Shown here one piece after another: positions 16,830 through 24,149 of a stretch of DNA of 42,509 nt; position 1 is the stretch's first letter, and each line of letters begins with the position of its first letter. This DNA is from Opitutia bacterium (GTDB lineage: Bacteria > Verrucomicrobiota > Verrucomicrobiia > Opitutales > Opitutaceae), in the NCBI GenBank assembly GCA_947475065.1, contig CANJLB010000025.1:1-42509 (forward strand), read 5' to 3'. Below the pieces are notes generated by a model. The model was not told where the DNA came from. It did not search any database and was given only the letters and a program-made list of their open reading frames with translations. The position numbers and the translations under genes were made by a program.

Positions 16830-19439
16830 ATGACTATAATAAAAGCTTTGGTCGGAGGAATGTTCTCTGTGATCTTTGGGGTGTTGAGGCTAGTCGCAAT
16901 TTTGCCCTTCGCACTTGTTCAAGAATCGGAGCAACACCGGCGTCGGCGTAAAGCTGGCAACGTCCTGCTCGAAAAAATGCGTCAATATCAGGAACAGGCG
17001 CGGCTACTAAACAGACACCTTGATGTCAAAGATTGGGATGCCTTTGACGTTGAGCTTGCCGCCGCCAAGTTCGGTGTAACGGAGCACGAGCAATGGCTTG
17101 CGCGAAAGGCCCAAGCCATTGCCGAAGGGTTCAAGGAGCAATGTCGTGCCGAAGAAATGCGCCGGCAGGAGGAACTGGCACAACGCTTAAGTGAACACCT
17201 CGATGCCAAAGATTGGGATGCCTTTGACGCTGAACTTACGTCCGCCAAATTTGGCGGGGCTTTCCGCGAGCAATGGCTTACGCGCAAGGCCCAAGCCATT
17301 ATCGACGTTCTTCATGAGAAAATACCTCTGGATGCCGATCAGGCTAGGATTGTTGCCAGCCCTGCCAAAACCATTCGCATCACAGCCCGTGCCGGGTCCG
17401 GCAAAACGCGCTTGCTGCGCGCCTTGTCCTATTTTTTCGTCAAGCAATGCGGTTACAAACCAGATGACATTCTTTTGCTTGCCTTCAATCGTAACGCGGC
17501 GGAAGAGCTGGAGCGTGGGCTGTGTGATTTGCTCGGCGTGCTGGCGTTTCCGGGGGCACGGACCTTCCATTCACTGGCGCATGGCATCGTTCGTCCCCGG
17601 GAGGCCATCGTTTATGACGAGGGCGCCGGCATCGGCGCGAAGCAGCTCAGCGCACTGGTGCATGACTTGCTCAAAGACATCTTAGGTGATGAGAGAGGCA
17701 CCATCATCCGAAATTTTTTTCGGGCTGAAACAAAGGAGGATCTTTTTGCCGACTCGCTGCCGGGCGACAGAAAGCACTATGATTATCGACGCGCTCTGCG
17801 CCAACTGACGCTCGGTGGCAGCACCGTAAAATCTGCCGGCGAGAAATACATCGGAGACTTTCTCTTCGAGCACGGTCTTGAGCATTATTATGAGGACAGC
17901 GTCTGGTGGAATAACAGTAGGTATCGGCCCGATTTCAAGATCAAGGCGGGAGAGAAAACTATTTATCTGGAGCACTGGGCCTTTGATCCCGACGCCAAGA
18001 TAGTCAGCGCCTCAGGGATTTGGACGGAGGCCAAAATCCGGGAATATCGGGCCGATGCGCAACGTAAGCGCGAATATTGGAAAGGCAGGAAGGACGTTGG
18101 ATTTGTCGAGACATGTGCCGATGAGTCACGGAATCGCGAGTCTTTCGAGTCCATTCTACACGAACGTCTTGCACCGCATTTTGGCCCCTTGCGCAAGCTG
18201 CCGCTCGCTGAGTTACTGACGAAGGTGGATAAAATCCATCTCAGCCGCTTCGCCGCATGGGTGGCTCAGGCCATCCAGCGAACACAGAAGGCAGGATGGA
18301 GCGAGCAGGAGTTGAAATCCAAAATCGAAGCGCATACCATGTTGTCGGAACGCGAGAATTTCTTTCTCAAGATCGTGGCACAAGCCTACGGTGCCTACGG
18401 TGAAAAATTGGCGCGAAATGGGAAAACCGATTTCGATCAGCTCTTCAATGCAGCTATTGCCTCGCTGCGTGCCGATCCACCGCAGACCAAGGTTTGGAAC
18501 AAGGGAATCGCCCTTGATCTACGCGCGATCAAAATCTGCCTCGTAGATGAGGCGCAGGATTTGAGCCCGCAATTCCGGCAGGCTCTGGAATGCATCCGGA
18601 GTTTTAATCCGGACATGAGGATCGTGTTCGTCGGCGATGACTGGCAGGCGATCAACCGCTATGCCGGCTCGTCGGTGGATATTTTCACCGACGAGATCAC
18701 CGCCCGATTCAGAGCTCGTTCTGCCACCCTCGCGACAAACTACCGCAGCGGCCCGCAGATCGTCGAAGCTGGAAACCGTTTGATGGCTGGCCAAGGGGAA
18801 CCGTCAGTTGCAGCTCAGGACCGACCCAGCCGCATTGAACTCGCATGCTATGACGAGGTTTGGGTGGAGTATCAGAAAGCAGAGGCCCAGACGGAAAACT
18901 ATCGGCTCGACGCGCCCTTTCGAGTGGAGGGCGGCGATGGGCAGCTCTTGAAAACCCTCTATCAGCTTGCGATGCCCGATCTGCGTGACGGGAAAAATGT
19001 GGGCGTGCTTTTCCGAAACAATAATTTTGGCGGAATGGAGATCAATGAAATGCAGGACGCGCTCTGTAAGGCCATCAGCGATTTTGGCTGGCCCAAACCC
19101 TTGGTGAAAGCGTGTCGGAGTGGACGAGTCAAATTTTCCACGGCACATAAGTTCAAGGGCGCAGAATGCGACACCATTTTCGTCGTGTCGCCCCATACAG
19201 GACAATATCCTAGCATCCAAGCCAGTAGCCTTGAGCTTTTCCGCATCTTTGGGGACAATCTGCAGCAGGCCGTGGAAGACGAGCGCCGGCTCTTTTACGT
19301 GGCCATCACCCGTGCGAAGCAACGGCTCGTGTTTTTGTGCGACAGCACACAGGCTGAGGATAGCCCCTTCCTTGACCGCATCAGGCCGCTAGTCAAAAAT
19401 GTTTCTGTGCCGGATACAATCATTCTGCCACCCATATAG
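16830..19439 (+). CDS. UvrD/HelD-type superfamily 1 helicase with duplicated N-terminal repeat and nuclease-like insert
   Basis: A DNA helicase of 869 residues resembling helicase IV. The N-terminus has a hydrophobic helix (about 8-30), then two near-identical helical repeats (60-97 and 120-157), each with HLD.KDWDAFD.EL..AKFG and EQWL.RKAQAI. Walker A is ARAGSGKTRLL (about 187-196), the Walker B is LVDEAQDL (571-578), then GDDWQAINRYAGSS, ATNYRSGPQIV, STAHKFKGAECD and FYVAITRAKQRL, so all UvrD motifs are intact. Between motifs Ia and II lies a PD-(D/E)XK-like segment (about 333-390): AGEKYIGDFLFEHGLEHYYE, RPDF, IYLEHW. The usual Lys of the ExK motif is not seen. GC content and codon use are visibly lower than in the flanking genes. 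It interrupts lysC-thrC and ends 3 bases before the thrC start. A role in repair or defence is possible but unproven. Confidence 0.85.
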   Translation: MTIIKALVGGMFSVIFGVLRLVAILPFALVQESEQHRRRRKAGNVLLEKMRQYQEQARLLNRHLDVKDWDAFDVELAAAKFGVTEHEQWLARKAQAIAEGFKEQCRAEEMRRQEELAQRLSEHLDAKDWDAFDAELTSAKFGGAFREQWLTRKAQAIIDVLHEKIPLDADQARIVASPAKTIRITARAGSGKTRLLRALSYFFVKQCGYKPDDILLLAFNRNAAEELERGLCDLLGVLAFPGARTFHSLAHGIVRPREAIVYDEGAGIGAKQLSALVHDLLKDILGDERGTIIRNFFRAETKEDLFADSLPGDRKHYDYRRALRQLTLGGSTVKSAGEKYIGDFLFEHGLEHYYEDSVWWNNSRYRPDFKIKAGEKTIYLEHWAFDPDAKIVSASGIWTEAKIREYRADAQRKREYWKGRKDVGFVETCADESRNRESFESILHERLAPHFGPLRKLPLAELLTKVDKIHLSRFAAWVAQAIQRTQKAGWSEQELKSKIEAHTMLSERENFFLKIVAQAYGAYGEKLARNGKTDFDQLFNAAIASLRADPPQTKVWNKGIALDLRAIKICLVDEAQDLSPQFRQALECIRSFNPDMRIVFVGDDWQAINRYAGSSVDIFTDEITARFRARSATLATNYRSGPQIVEAGNRLMAGQGEPSVAAQDRPSRIELACYDEVWVEYQKAEAQTENYRLDAPFRVEGGDGQLLKTLYQLAMPDLRDGKNVGVLFRNNNFGGMEINEMQDALCKAISDFGWPKPLVKACRSGRVKFSTAHKFKGAECDTIFVVSPHTGQYPSIQASSLELFRIFGDNLQQAVEDERRLFYVAITRAKQRLVFLCDSTQAEDSPFLDRIRPLVKNVSVPDTIILPPI
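17007..17301 (+). repeat. Tandem 180-bp duplication inside the helicase gene
   Basis: Segments 17007-17121 and 17187-17301 encode two copies of a ~38-residue helical unit with a 60-residue period. The wording is the same except for conservative changes (DVELAAAKFGVTEHEQWLA against DAELTSAKFGGAFREQWLT). Base-level identity is still obvious by eye, so the duplication is fairly recent. Confidence 0.8.
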
Positions 19440-19442
19440 CCG

Positions 19443-20804
19443 ATGCGTTACATCTCCACTCGCGGCCAGACCCCGCACCTCGGCTTTTCCGACGCCGTGG
19501 CCACCGGCCTCGCGCCCGATGGCGGGCTGTTTCTGCCGGAAACGCTGCCTCAGTTCACGTCCGCCGACCTCGCGCGGTTCGCTCCGCTGGGCTACGCCGA
19601 CCTTTGCTTTGAGTTTCTCCGCCGCTTCGCGACCGACATCCCCGAGGCCGAGCTGCACGCGCTCATCCGCGAGTCCTACACCCGCTTTACGCATCCCGAA
19701 ATCGCGCCCCTGAAGCAGCTCGGCGACAACCTGTTCGTGCTGGAGCTGTTTCACGGGCCGACGCTCGCGTTCAAGGACTTTGCCCTCCAGCTCCTCGGCA
19801 ATCTCTACGAGCGCCAGTGCCGCGTGCGCGGCGAGAAAATTAACGTCCTCGGCGCGACCTCCGGCGACACCGGTGCGGCGGCGATCCACGGCCTCCTCGG
19901 CAAGCCCGGCACGGCTATTTTCATCCTCTATCCCGACGGGCGCGTGTCACCGTTGCAAGAACGGCAGATGGCCTGCACCGGCGCTGCGAACGTCTTCGCG
20001 CTTGCGGTGGACGGCAGCTTCGACGACGCGCAGGCCGCGCTCAAGGAGCTGTTTGGCGACCAGGAGTTTCGCACGCGCCACCGGCTCTCCGCAGTCAACT
20101 CGATCAATCTCGCCCGCATCCTGGCGCAGTGCGTCTATTATCTCTGGGCGTGGCTGCGCCTGCCGGAAAAAATCGGCGCCGAGGCCGAGTTCGTCGTGCC
20201 CACGGGAAATTTTGGCAACGTGCTCGCCGGCTGGCTGCTCCGGCAGATGGGCGTGCCGCTGCGCGGATTCCGGGTCGCGACCAACCAGAACGACATCCTC
20301 TGGCGGCTCTTTACGACGGGCGACTACCGCGTCTCGTCCGTGGCGCCGAGCCTCGCGCCGTCCATGGACATCCAGGTGGCGTCGAACTTCGAGCGCTTCC
20401 TCTATTACAGCGTCGGCCGCGATCCCGCAAAAGTGCGGGCGATCATGGAGGAATTCAAGGCGACCGGCGGCCACCGTTTCGCCGATTTCAAACGCGACAT
20501 CTTCACCGCCTCGCGCTGCGCCGACGCGGAGATCCCCGGGATCATGCAAAAAATTCACCGGGCACACGGCTACGTCTGCGATCCGCATACCGCGTGCGGC
20601 TTCAAGGATCTGGCGACCGCCCGCCCGAGCGTCGTCCTGGCGACCGCCAGCCCGGCAAAGTTCCCAGACACCATCAAGTCCGCAATCGGCGTCGAGCCGA
20701 CGGACCCGAGCTTGGAGGCCCTCAAGTCCCGCCCGCTCGATAAGCACAAAATCCCCGCGACTCCGGCGGCCATCCGCGCCTTTATTGAGGCACACTCAGT
20801 GTGA
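19443..20804 (+). CDS. thrC: Threonine synthase
   Basis: A PLP enzyme that converts O-phosphohomoserine to threonine. The 453-residue protein is the long bacterial/fungal class. It opens with MRYISTRGQTPHLGFSDAV and DGGLFLPE, and binds PLP through Lys111 in HGPTLAFKDFA. A phosphate-binding GATSGDTGAAAI segment and VPTGNFGNVLAG follow, with the C-terminal HTACGFKDL and ATASPAKFP motifs. With hom and lysC it supplies threonine synthesis, but no homoserine kinase (thrB) lies in the window. The ATG is 3 bases after the stop of the inserted helicase gene, so it now has no visible leader of its own and may depend on read-through translation. It is convergent with def. Confidence 0.95.
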   Translation: MRYISTRGQTPHLGFSDAVATGLAPDGGLFLPETLPQFTSADLARFAPLGYADLCFEFLRRFATDIPEAELHALIRESYTRFTHPEIAPLKQLGDNLFVLELFHGPTLAFKDFALQLLGNLYERQCRVRGEKINVLGATSGDTGAAAIHGLLGKPGTAIFILYPDGRVSPLQERQMACTGAANVFALAVDGSFDDAQAALKELFGDQEFRTRHRLSAVNSINLARILAQCVYYLWAWLRLPEKIGAEAEFVVPTGNFGNVLAGWLLRQMGVPLRGFRVATNQNDILWRLFTTGDYRVSSVAPSLAPSMDIQVASNFERFLYYSVGRDPAKVRAIMEEFKATGGHRFADFKRDIFTASRCADAEIPGIMQKIHRAHGYVCDPHTACGFKDLATARPSVVLATASPAKFPDTIKSAIGVEPTDPSLEALKSRPLDKHKIPATPAAIRAFIEAHSV

Positions 20805-20822
20805 GGGTTTGGTCTCGGCGTA

Positions 20823-20883
20823 GGGCGTCTGTCTTGCAGACGCCGCTGCCTGGCCCTGTCCGGCGTCTGTAAGACAGACGCCC
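20823..20883. repeat. Inverted hairpin pair between thrC and def, copy B
   Basis: Two 22-base arms face each other with one mismatch: 20823-20844 and 20862-20883. Each arm is itself a hairpin (GCGTCTG-TCTTG-CAGACGC and GGCGTCTGT-AAG-ACAGACGCC). The element lies between the convergent ends of thrC and def and may stop transcription from both sides. The arms may fold separately or with each other. Confidence 0.75.
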
Positions 20884-20930
20884 TGCCTGATTTTCAGACA
20901 TGCCTGAGCTTCGCGCACCGGCGCAGATGT

Positions 20931-21503
20931 TCATGTCTTCGCCGCCGTCTTGGTCTCCTTCGCCAGCGCCTTCACCGCCTCGTCGAGCTTGGCGCGGGTT
21001 TTTTTGTCCATGCGGTCAATGAAGAGCACGCCGTTGAGATGGTCGGCCTCGTGCTGCACGCAGCGTGACAGCAGTCCCGTGCATACGAGCGTATGTGGCA
21101 CCCCGGACGCGTCCTGAAAGTCCACACGGATGGCGTCGGGCCGGGCCACATCGCCGCGGATGCCGGGAAACGACAGGCAGCCTTCCTCGTAGAACGTGTC
21201 TTCCGACGGCAGCGGGGTGACGGCGGGGTTCACCAGGGTGAGCGGCATGAACAGGTCCAGCGGCGGCCGCGTACTGTCGAGCTCCCACGCAAATTCGCGC
21301 TTGGTCTCGCGCAGGTCCATGACGCAGAGCTGGAGCGTGCGGCCGATCTGCTGCGCGGCAAGGCCGATGCCCTCGGCGGCGTGCATCGTGGCGACCATGT
21401 CGGCCGCGAGCGTGGCGAGCGCGGCGTCAAACTTGGCAACCCGCGCGCCTTTTTTGCGGAGCACGGGGTCATTGTAATGGACGATGGGTAGCGGCGTGGA
21501 CAT
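20931..21503 (-). CDS. def: Peptide deformylase
   Basis: A metalloenzyme that removes the formyl group from the N-terminal formyl-Met of new proteins at the ribosome exit. The 190-residue protein has all three motifs: GIGLAAQQIG (GxGxAAxQ), EEGCLSFPG (EGCLS with the metal Cys) and CVQHEADHLNG (QHExDH with two metal His and the catalytic Glu). The tail is Lys/Ala-rich. The frame is open 40 residues further upstream, but that part is Arg-rich and unlike any deformylase, so the ATG at 21503 (MSTPLPIVHYNDPVLRKK) is taken. It is divergent from the alpha/beta hydrolase gene across 101 bases. No fmt gene is next to it, unlike in many genomes. Confidence 0.95.
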   Translation of the reverse strand: MSTPLPIVHYNDPVLRKKGARVAKFDAALATLAADMVATMHAAEGIGLAAQQIGRTLQLCVMDLRETKREFAWELDSTRPPLDLFMPLTLVNPAVTPLPSEDTFYEEGCLSFPGIRGDVARPDAIRVDFQDASGVPHTLVCTGLLSRCVQHEADHLNGVLFIDRMDKKTRAKLDEAVKALAKETKTAAKT

Positions 21504-21604
21504 GGCGCGGGCCGGCCCAGCGTGCAGCCGCAGGCCCGCGCCGCAATCCCGAACGTGCCTCCGCCGCGCTTGACGGACGAAATCGCCCGACCCAAAACCG
21601 GGCC

Positions 21605-22486
21605 ATGCCCACCGCGTCTCCATCCGCGCCCGCCGCGCCCTGCGTCCTCGACCTTTGGCCCGAGGGCGTGCCGGGCCTCAAGCCCGACGGCGGGTCCGAG
21701 CGCATCGTCGAGGAGACGCGCGTCGCCAACATCCACCGGCCCACGCTCACGTTTTACCCCGCGCCCGCCGCCCTCGCCAACGGCACCGCAGTCATCATCT
21801 GCCCCGGCGGCGGCTATGTGCGCCTCGCGGTCGAGACCGATGGCGTGCTCGTCGCGCGCTGGCTCAACTCGCTCGGTGTCGCCGCCTTCGTGCTCAAATC
21901 GCGCCTCGTCGAATACGGCCAGCCGGCGCCGCTCCAAGACGTGCTCCGCGCCCTCCGCACGGTGCGCGCCGGGGCCGCCGGCTTCGGCGTGAGCGCTGAC
22001 CGCGTCGGCCTCTTCGGTTTTTCGGCCGGCGGGCATCTCTCCGCGTGCGCCGCCACGCTTTACGACCATCCTGCCGGCCGCACGGGCACCGCGCTCGATG
22101 CCGTCAACGCGCGGCCCGATTTCGCGGCGCTGATTTATCCCGTCATCACGATGGACCCGGCGCTCACGCATCCCATGTCGCGCGACGCGCTGCTTGGCCC
22201 CGCGCCGTCGCCCGAGCTGGTCGCGCTCTACTCCGTCGAGCGGCACGTCACGAGAAACACGCCGCCCTGCCTTCTCCTCCACTCGCAGGACGACACCATC
22301 GTGCCGGTGGAAAACTCCGTGGAGTTTTACCTCGCGCTGCGCCGCGCCGGCGTGCCGGCCGAGCTGCACCTCTACGAGCGCGGCGGCCACGGCCTCGGCC
22401 TGCTGTCGGAGATCGGCGGCCCCGGCGAATGGCCCCGCCGCGCCGAGGCGTGGCTGCGCACGCGCGGCTTGCTGGCGAAGGGGTGA
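21605..22486 (+). CDS. Alpha/beta hydrolase, acetyl-esterase (BD-FAE/xylan esterase-like) family
   Basis: A 293-residue esterase-like enzyme. It shows the oxyanion segment PGGGYVRLA, the nucleophile elbow GFSAGGHLSA (Ser in GxSxG), an Asp in LLHSQDDTIVP, and the catalytic His in ERGGHGLGL. This domain order and the LQDVLRALRTVR helix fit the esterases that remove acetyl groups from plant polysaccharides in Verrucomicrobiota and Bacteroidota. No signal peptide is visible: the first 20 residues are Ala/Pro-rich but not hydrophobic, so a cytoplasmic location is likely if this start is right. The neighbours do not show a polysaccharide locus, so the substrate is open. Confidence 0.85.
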   Translation: MPTASPSAPAAPCVLDLWPEGVPGLKPDGGSERIVEETRVANIHRPTLTFYPAPAALANGTAVIICPGGGYVRLAVETDGVLVARWLNSLGVAAFVLKSRLVEYGQPAPLQDVLRALRTVRAGAAGFGVSADRVGLFGFSAGGHLSACAATLYDHPAGRTGTALDAVNARPDFAALIYPVITMDPALTHPMSRDALLGPAPSPELVALYSVERHVTRNTPPCLLLHSQDDTIVPVENSVEFYLALRRAGVPAELHLYERGGHGLGLLSEIGGPGEWPRRAEAWLRTRGLLAKG

Positions 22487-22520
22487 CTTTGGTTCGAGGA
22501 GCGCGCCCGTCCCGGGTGCT

Positions 22521-22589
22521 GGCGGCGGCGTCCCGCCGCCGCTCTGTAGCCCTCGGCGAGACGCCGAGGGCAGCCTGCGAGACGCAGGC
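22521..22589. repeat. Three adjacent intergenic hairpins, copy C
   Basis: Three stems follow one another: GGCGGCGG-CGTC-CCGCCGCC (22521-22540), CCCTCGGCG-AGA-CGCCGAGGG (22550-22570, preceded by GTAG) and GCCTGCG-AGA-CGCAGGC (22573-22589). The GTAGCCC opening recalls copy A. The element lies between the hydrolase stop and the sigma-factor promoter region. It may end transcription of the hydrolase gene. Confidence 0.7.
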
Positions 22590-22667
22590 GCTCCCCGGAA
22601 ATACTCTTTCCCAAAAAATTCTTTGTCGGATTCCCGCCCCCGGCGGCGATATACCTTGTGAACCCAC

Positions 22668-23927
22668 ATGGACGACCCCGACCTCCAGCTCCTCGCGCGC
22701 TACGCCCGCCACGGTGACGAGGCGGCGTTTGCCGAGGTCCTCCGCCGCCACCTTGACCTCGTCCACTCTGTCGCGCTCCGGCACGTCCGCTCGCCGCCGC
22801 TCGCCGAGGAGGTCGCACAGTCTGTCTTCACCGACCTTGCCCGCTCCGCGCGCCGCCTCGCGCCCGACACCATTCTGCCCGCGTGGCTCTGGTCGGTCGC
22901 CCGCCGCACGGCCATTGATGCCGCGCGCCGCGAGACGCGCCGCCGGCTCCGCGAGCACGCTGCCTATGAACTCACCGCCATGAACGCCCCCGCCGCCGAC
23001 TGGATCGCCATCGAGCCGCTGCTCGACGAGGCCCTGCACGCGCTCGACGACACCGACCGCGCCGTTGTCCTGCTTCGCTGGTTTGAAAACAAATCGCTGC
23101 GCGAGATTGGCGTGGCTCTCGGTACGAGCGAAGACGCCGCCCAGAAACGCGCCGGCCGCGCCCTCGAGCGCCTGCGCGAGTTTTTCGCCCAGCGCGGCGT
23201 CACCGCCAGCGCGGGCGGGCTGGCCGCTGTCATCTCTGCCAACGCCGTCCAGGCCGCGCCCGCTGGTCTGGCCGCCGCCGTGACGGGCCACGTGTACGCC
23301 GCCGGCTTCGTAACCAGCCCGGCGGTGCCATTGCTCGCCGCTTTTTTCGCCATGAACAACAGCACCAAAACAGCGCTCGCCACCGCGCTCCTGTTCGCCG
23401 TCGTGGCGATTCCCACCTACCGCCATTTTCGGCTCGTCGACAAACCAGCCCGGCCGGTCGTTGCGGCCACGGTTGCGTCAGCCGCCGCGGCCGACCTCGC
23501 GGCCGAACCGCCGCCTGATTCTTCGCCGATGGCCAACACGATTGATCCTGCTTTGGTTCAGGCCGCGCTGACGAGCCTCGTCGCGCAGCAGCAAGTCGAT
23601 GCCCTTGCCGCTGAGATGAATACCGCCCAAGCATTTGTGACCTCAGGCATCAGGCTACCTTTTGAATCCTACAGATTCAGTATGGCAGATTATCCGACGA
23701 CCGCGGAAGGACTTCGGGCGCTGGCCATCCCGCCTGCTGACAAAGAGAAATATGCGATCTGGAGTGGGCCTTATATCGGGGGAAACGGAACACCGCTCGA
23801 TCCATGGGGAAATCCTTACCAATACACTTACCCCGGCACGCAGAAACCATTGGGGTATGACCTATGGTCAATGGGGCCCGACGGCATCAGCGGCACGGCC
23901 GACGATATCGGCAACTGGCAGCAGTAA
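22668..23927 (+). CDS. ECF sigma factor joined through a membrane segment to a GspG-like pseudopilin domain
   Basis: A single 419-residue reading frame. Residues 5-90 are a sigma-70 region 2 (YARHGDEAAFAEVLRRHLDL, AEEVAQSVFTDLARS, LPAWLWSVARRTAID) and 112-172 a region 4 with the HTH (ALDDTDRAVVLLRWFENKSL, REIGVALGTSEDAAQKR). An Ala-rich hydrophobic stretch with ANAVQAAPAGL (180-228) and one clear transmembrane helix (about 234-250) follow. After an Ala/Pro linker, residues 339-419 match the C-terminal domain of the type II secretion major pseudopilin GspG: DYPTTAEGLRAL, GPYI, LDPWGNPYQY, YDLWSMGPDGISG and DDIGNW, including the Asp residues of the calcium loop. The prepilin cleavage site GFTLIE is absent. 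The sigma part must be cytoplasmic, placing the pseudopilin domain outside. Tailed ECF factors with ANAVQAAPAG stretches occur in Verrucomicrobiota; a GspG domain as the tail is unfamiliar to me. Confidence 0.88.
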   Translation: MDDPDLQLLARYARHGDEAAFAEVLRRHLDLVHSVALRHVRSPPLAEEVAQSVFTDLARSARRLAPDTILPAWLWSVARRTAIDAARRETRRRLREHAAYELTAMNAPAADWIAIEPLLDEALHALDDTDRAVVLLRWFENKSLREIGVALGTSEDAAQKRAGRALERLREFFAQRGVTASAGGLAAVISANAVQAAPAGLAAAVTGHVYAAGFVTSPAVPLLAAFFAMNNSTKTALATALLFAVVAIPTYRHFRLVDKPARPVVAATVASAAAADLAAEPPPDSSPMANTIDPALVQAALTSLVAQQQVDALAAEMNTAQAFVTSGIRLPFESYRFSMADYPTTAEGLRALAIPPADKEKYAIWSGPYIGGNGTPLDPWGNPYQYTYPGTQKPLGYDLWSMGPDGISGTADDIGNWQQ

Positions 23928-23950
23928 CCTGGCCCCCAGTTTTGACTCGA

Positions 23951-23973
23951 GGGTGCGTATGGCCCACCCTTTT
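23951..23973 (+). terminator. Possible weak terminator after the sigma-GspG gene
   Basis: GGGTG and CACCC pair across 9 bases and are followed by TTTT at 23970-23973. The stem is only 5 bp. It lies 24 bases after the stop, between this gene and the convergent ppk1. Confidence 0.35.
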
Positions 23974-24149
23974 CCGTCCACTCCCCCGCAAAGCAATCGG
24001 CGGATCCTACCAGGCCATGCCCCAGGAATCGTCCGCGCCCACCTGCTGAGCCGACGCCACAAGCACCCAGCGCTCGGCATAACTCGGCCCCCAGGAGTCG
24101 CTCAGGGCAAGTTCGTTGGTGGCGCAATGGCAGCCAATGATGAGGCGCA

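Noticed and set aside
23560-23700. The sigma factor and pseudopilin domain as two separate genes
   Set aside because: There is no stop codon or ribosome site between them; the frame is continuous from 22668 to 23927.
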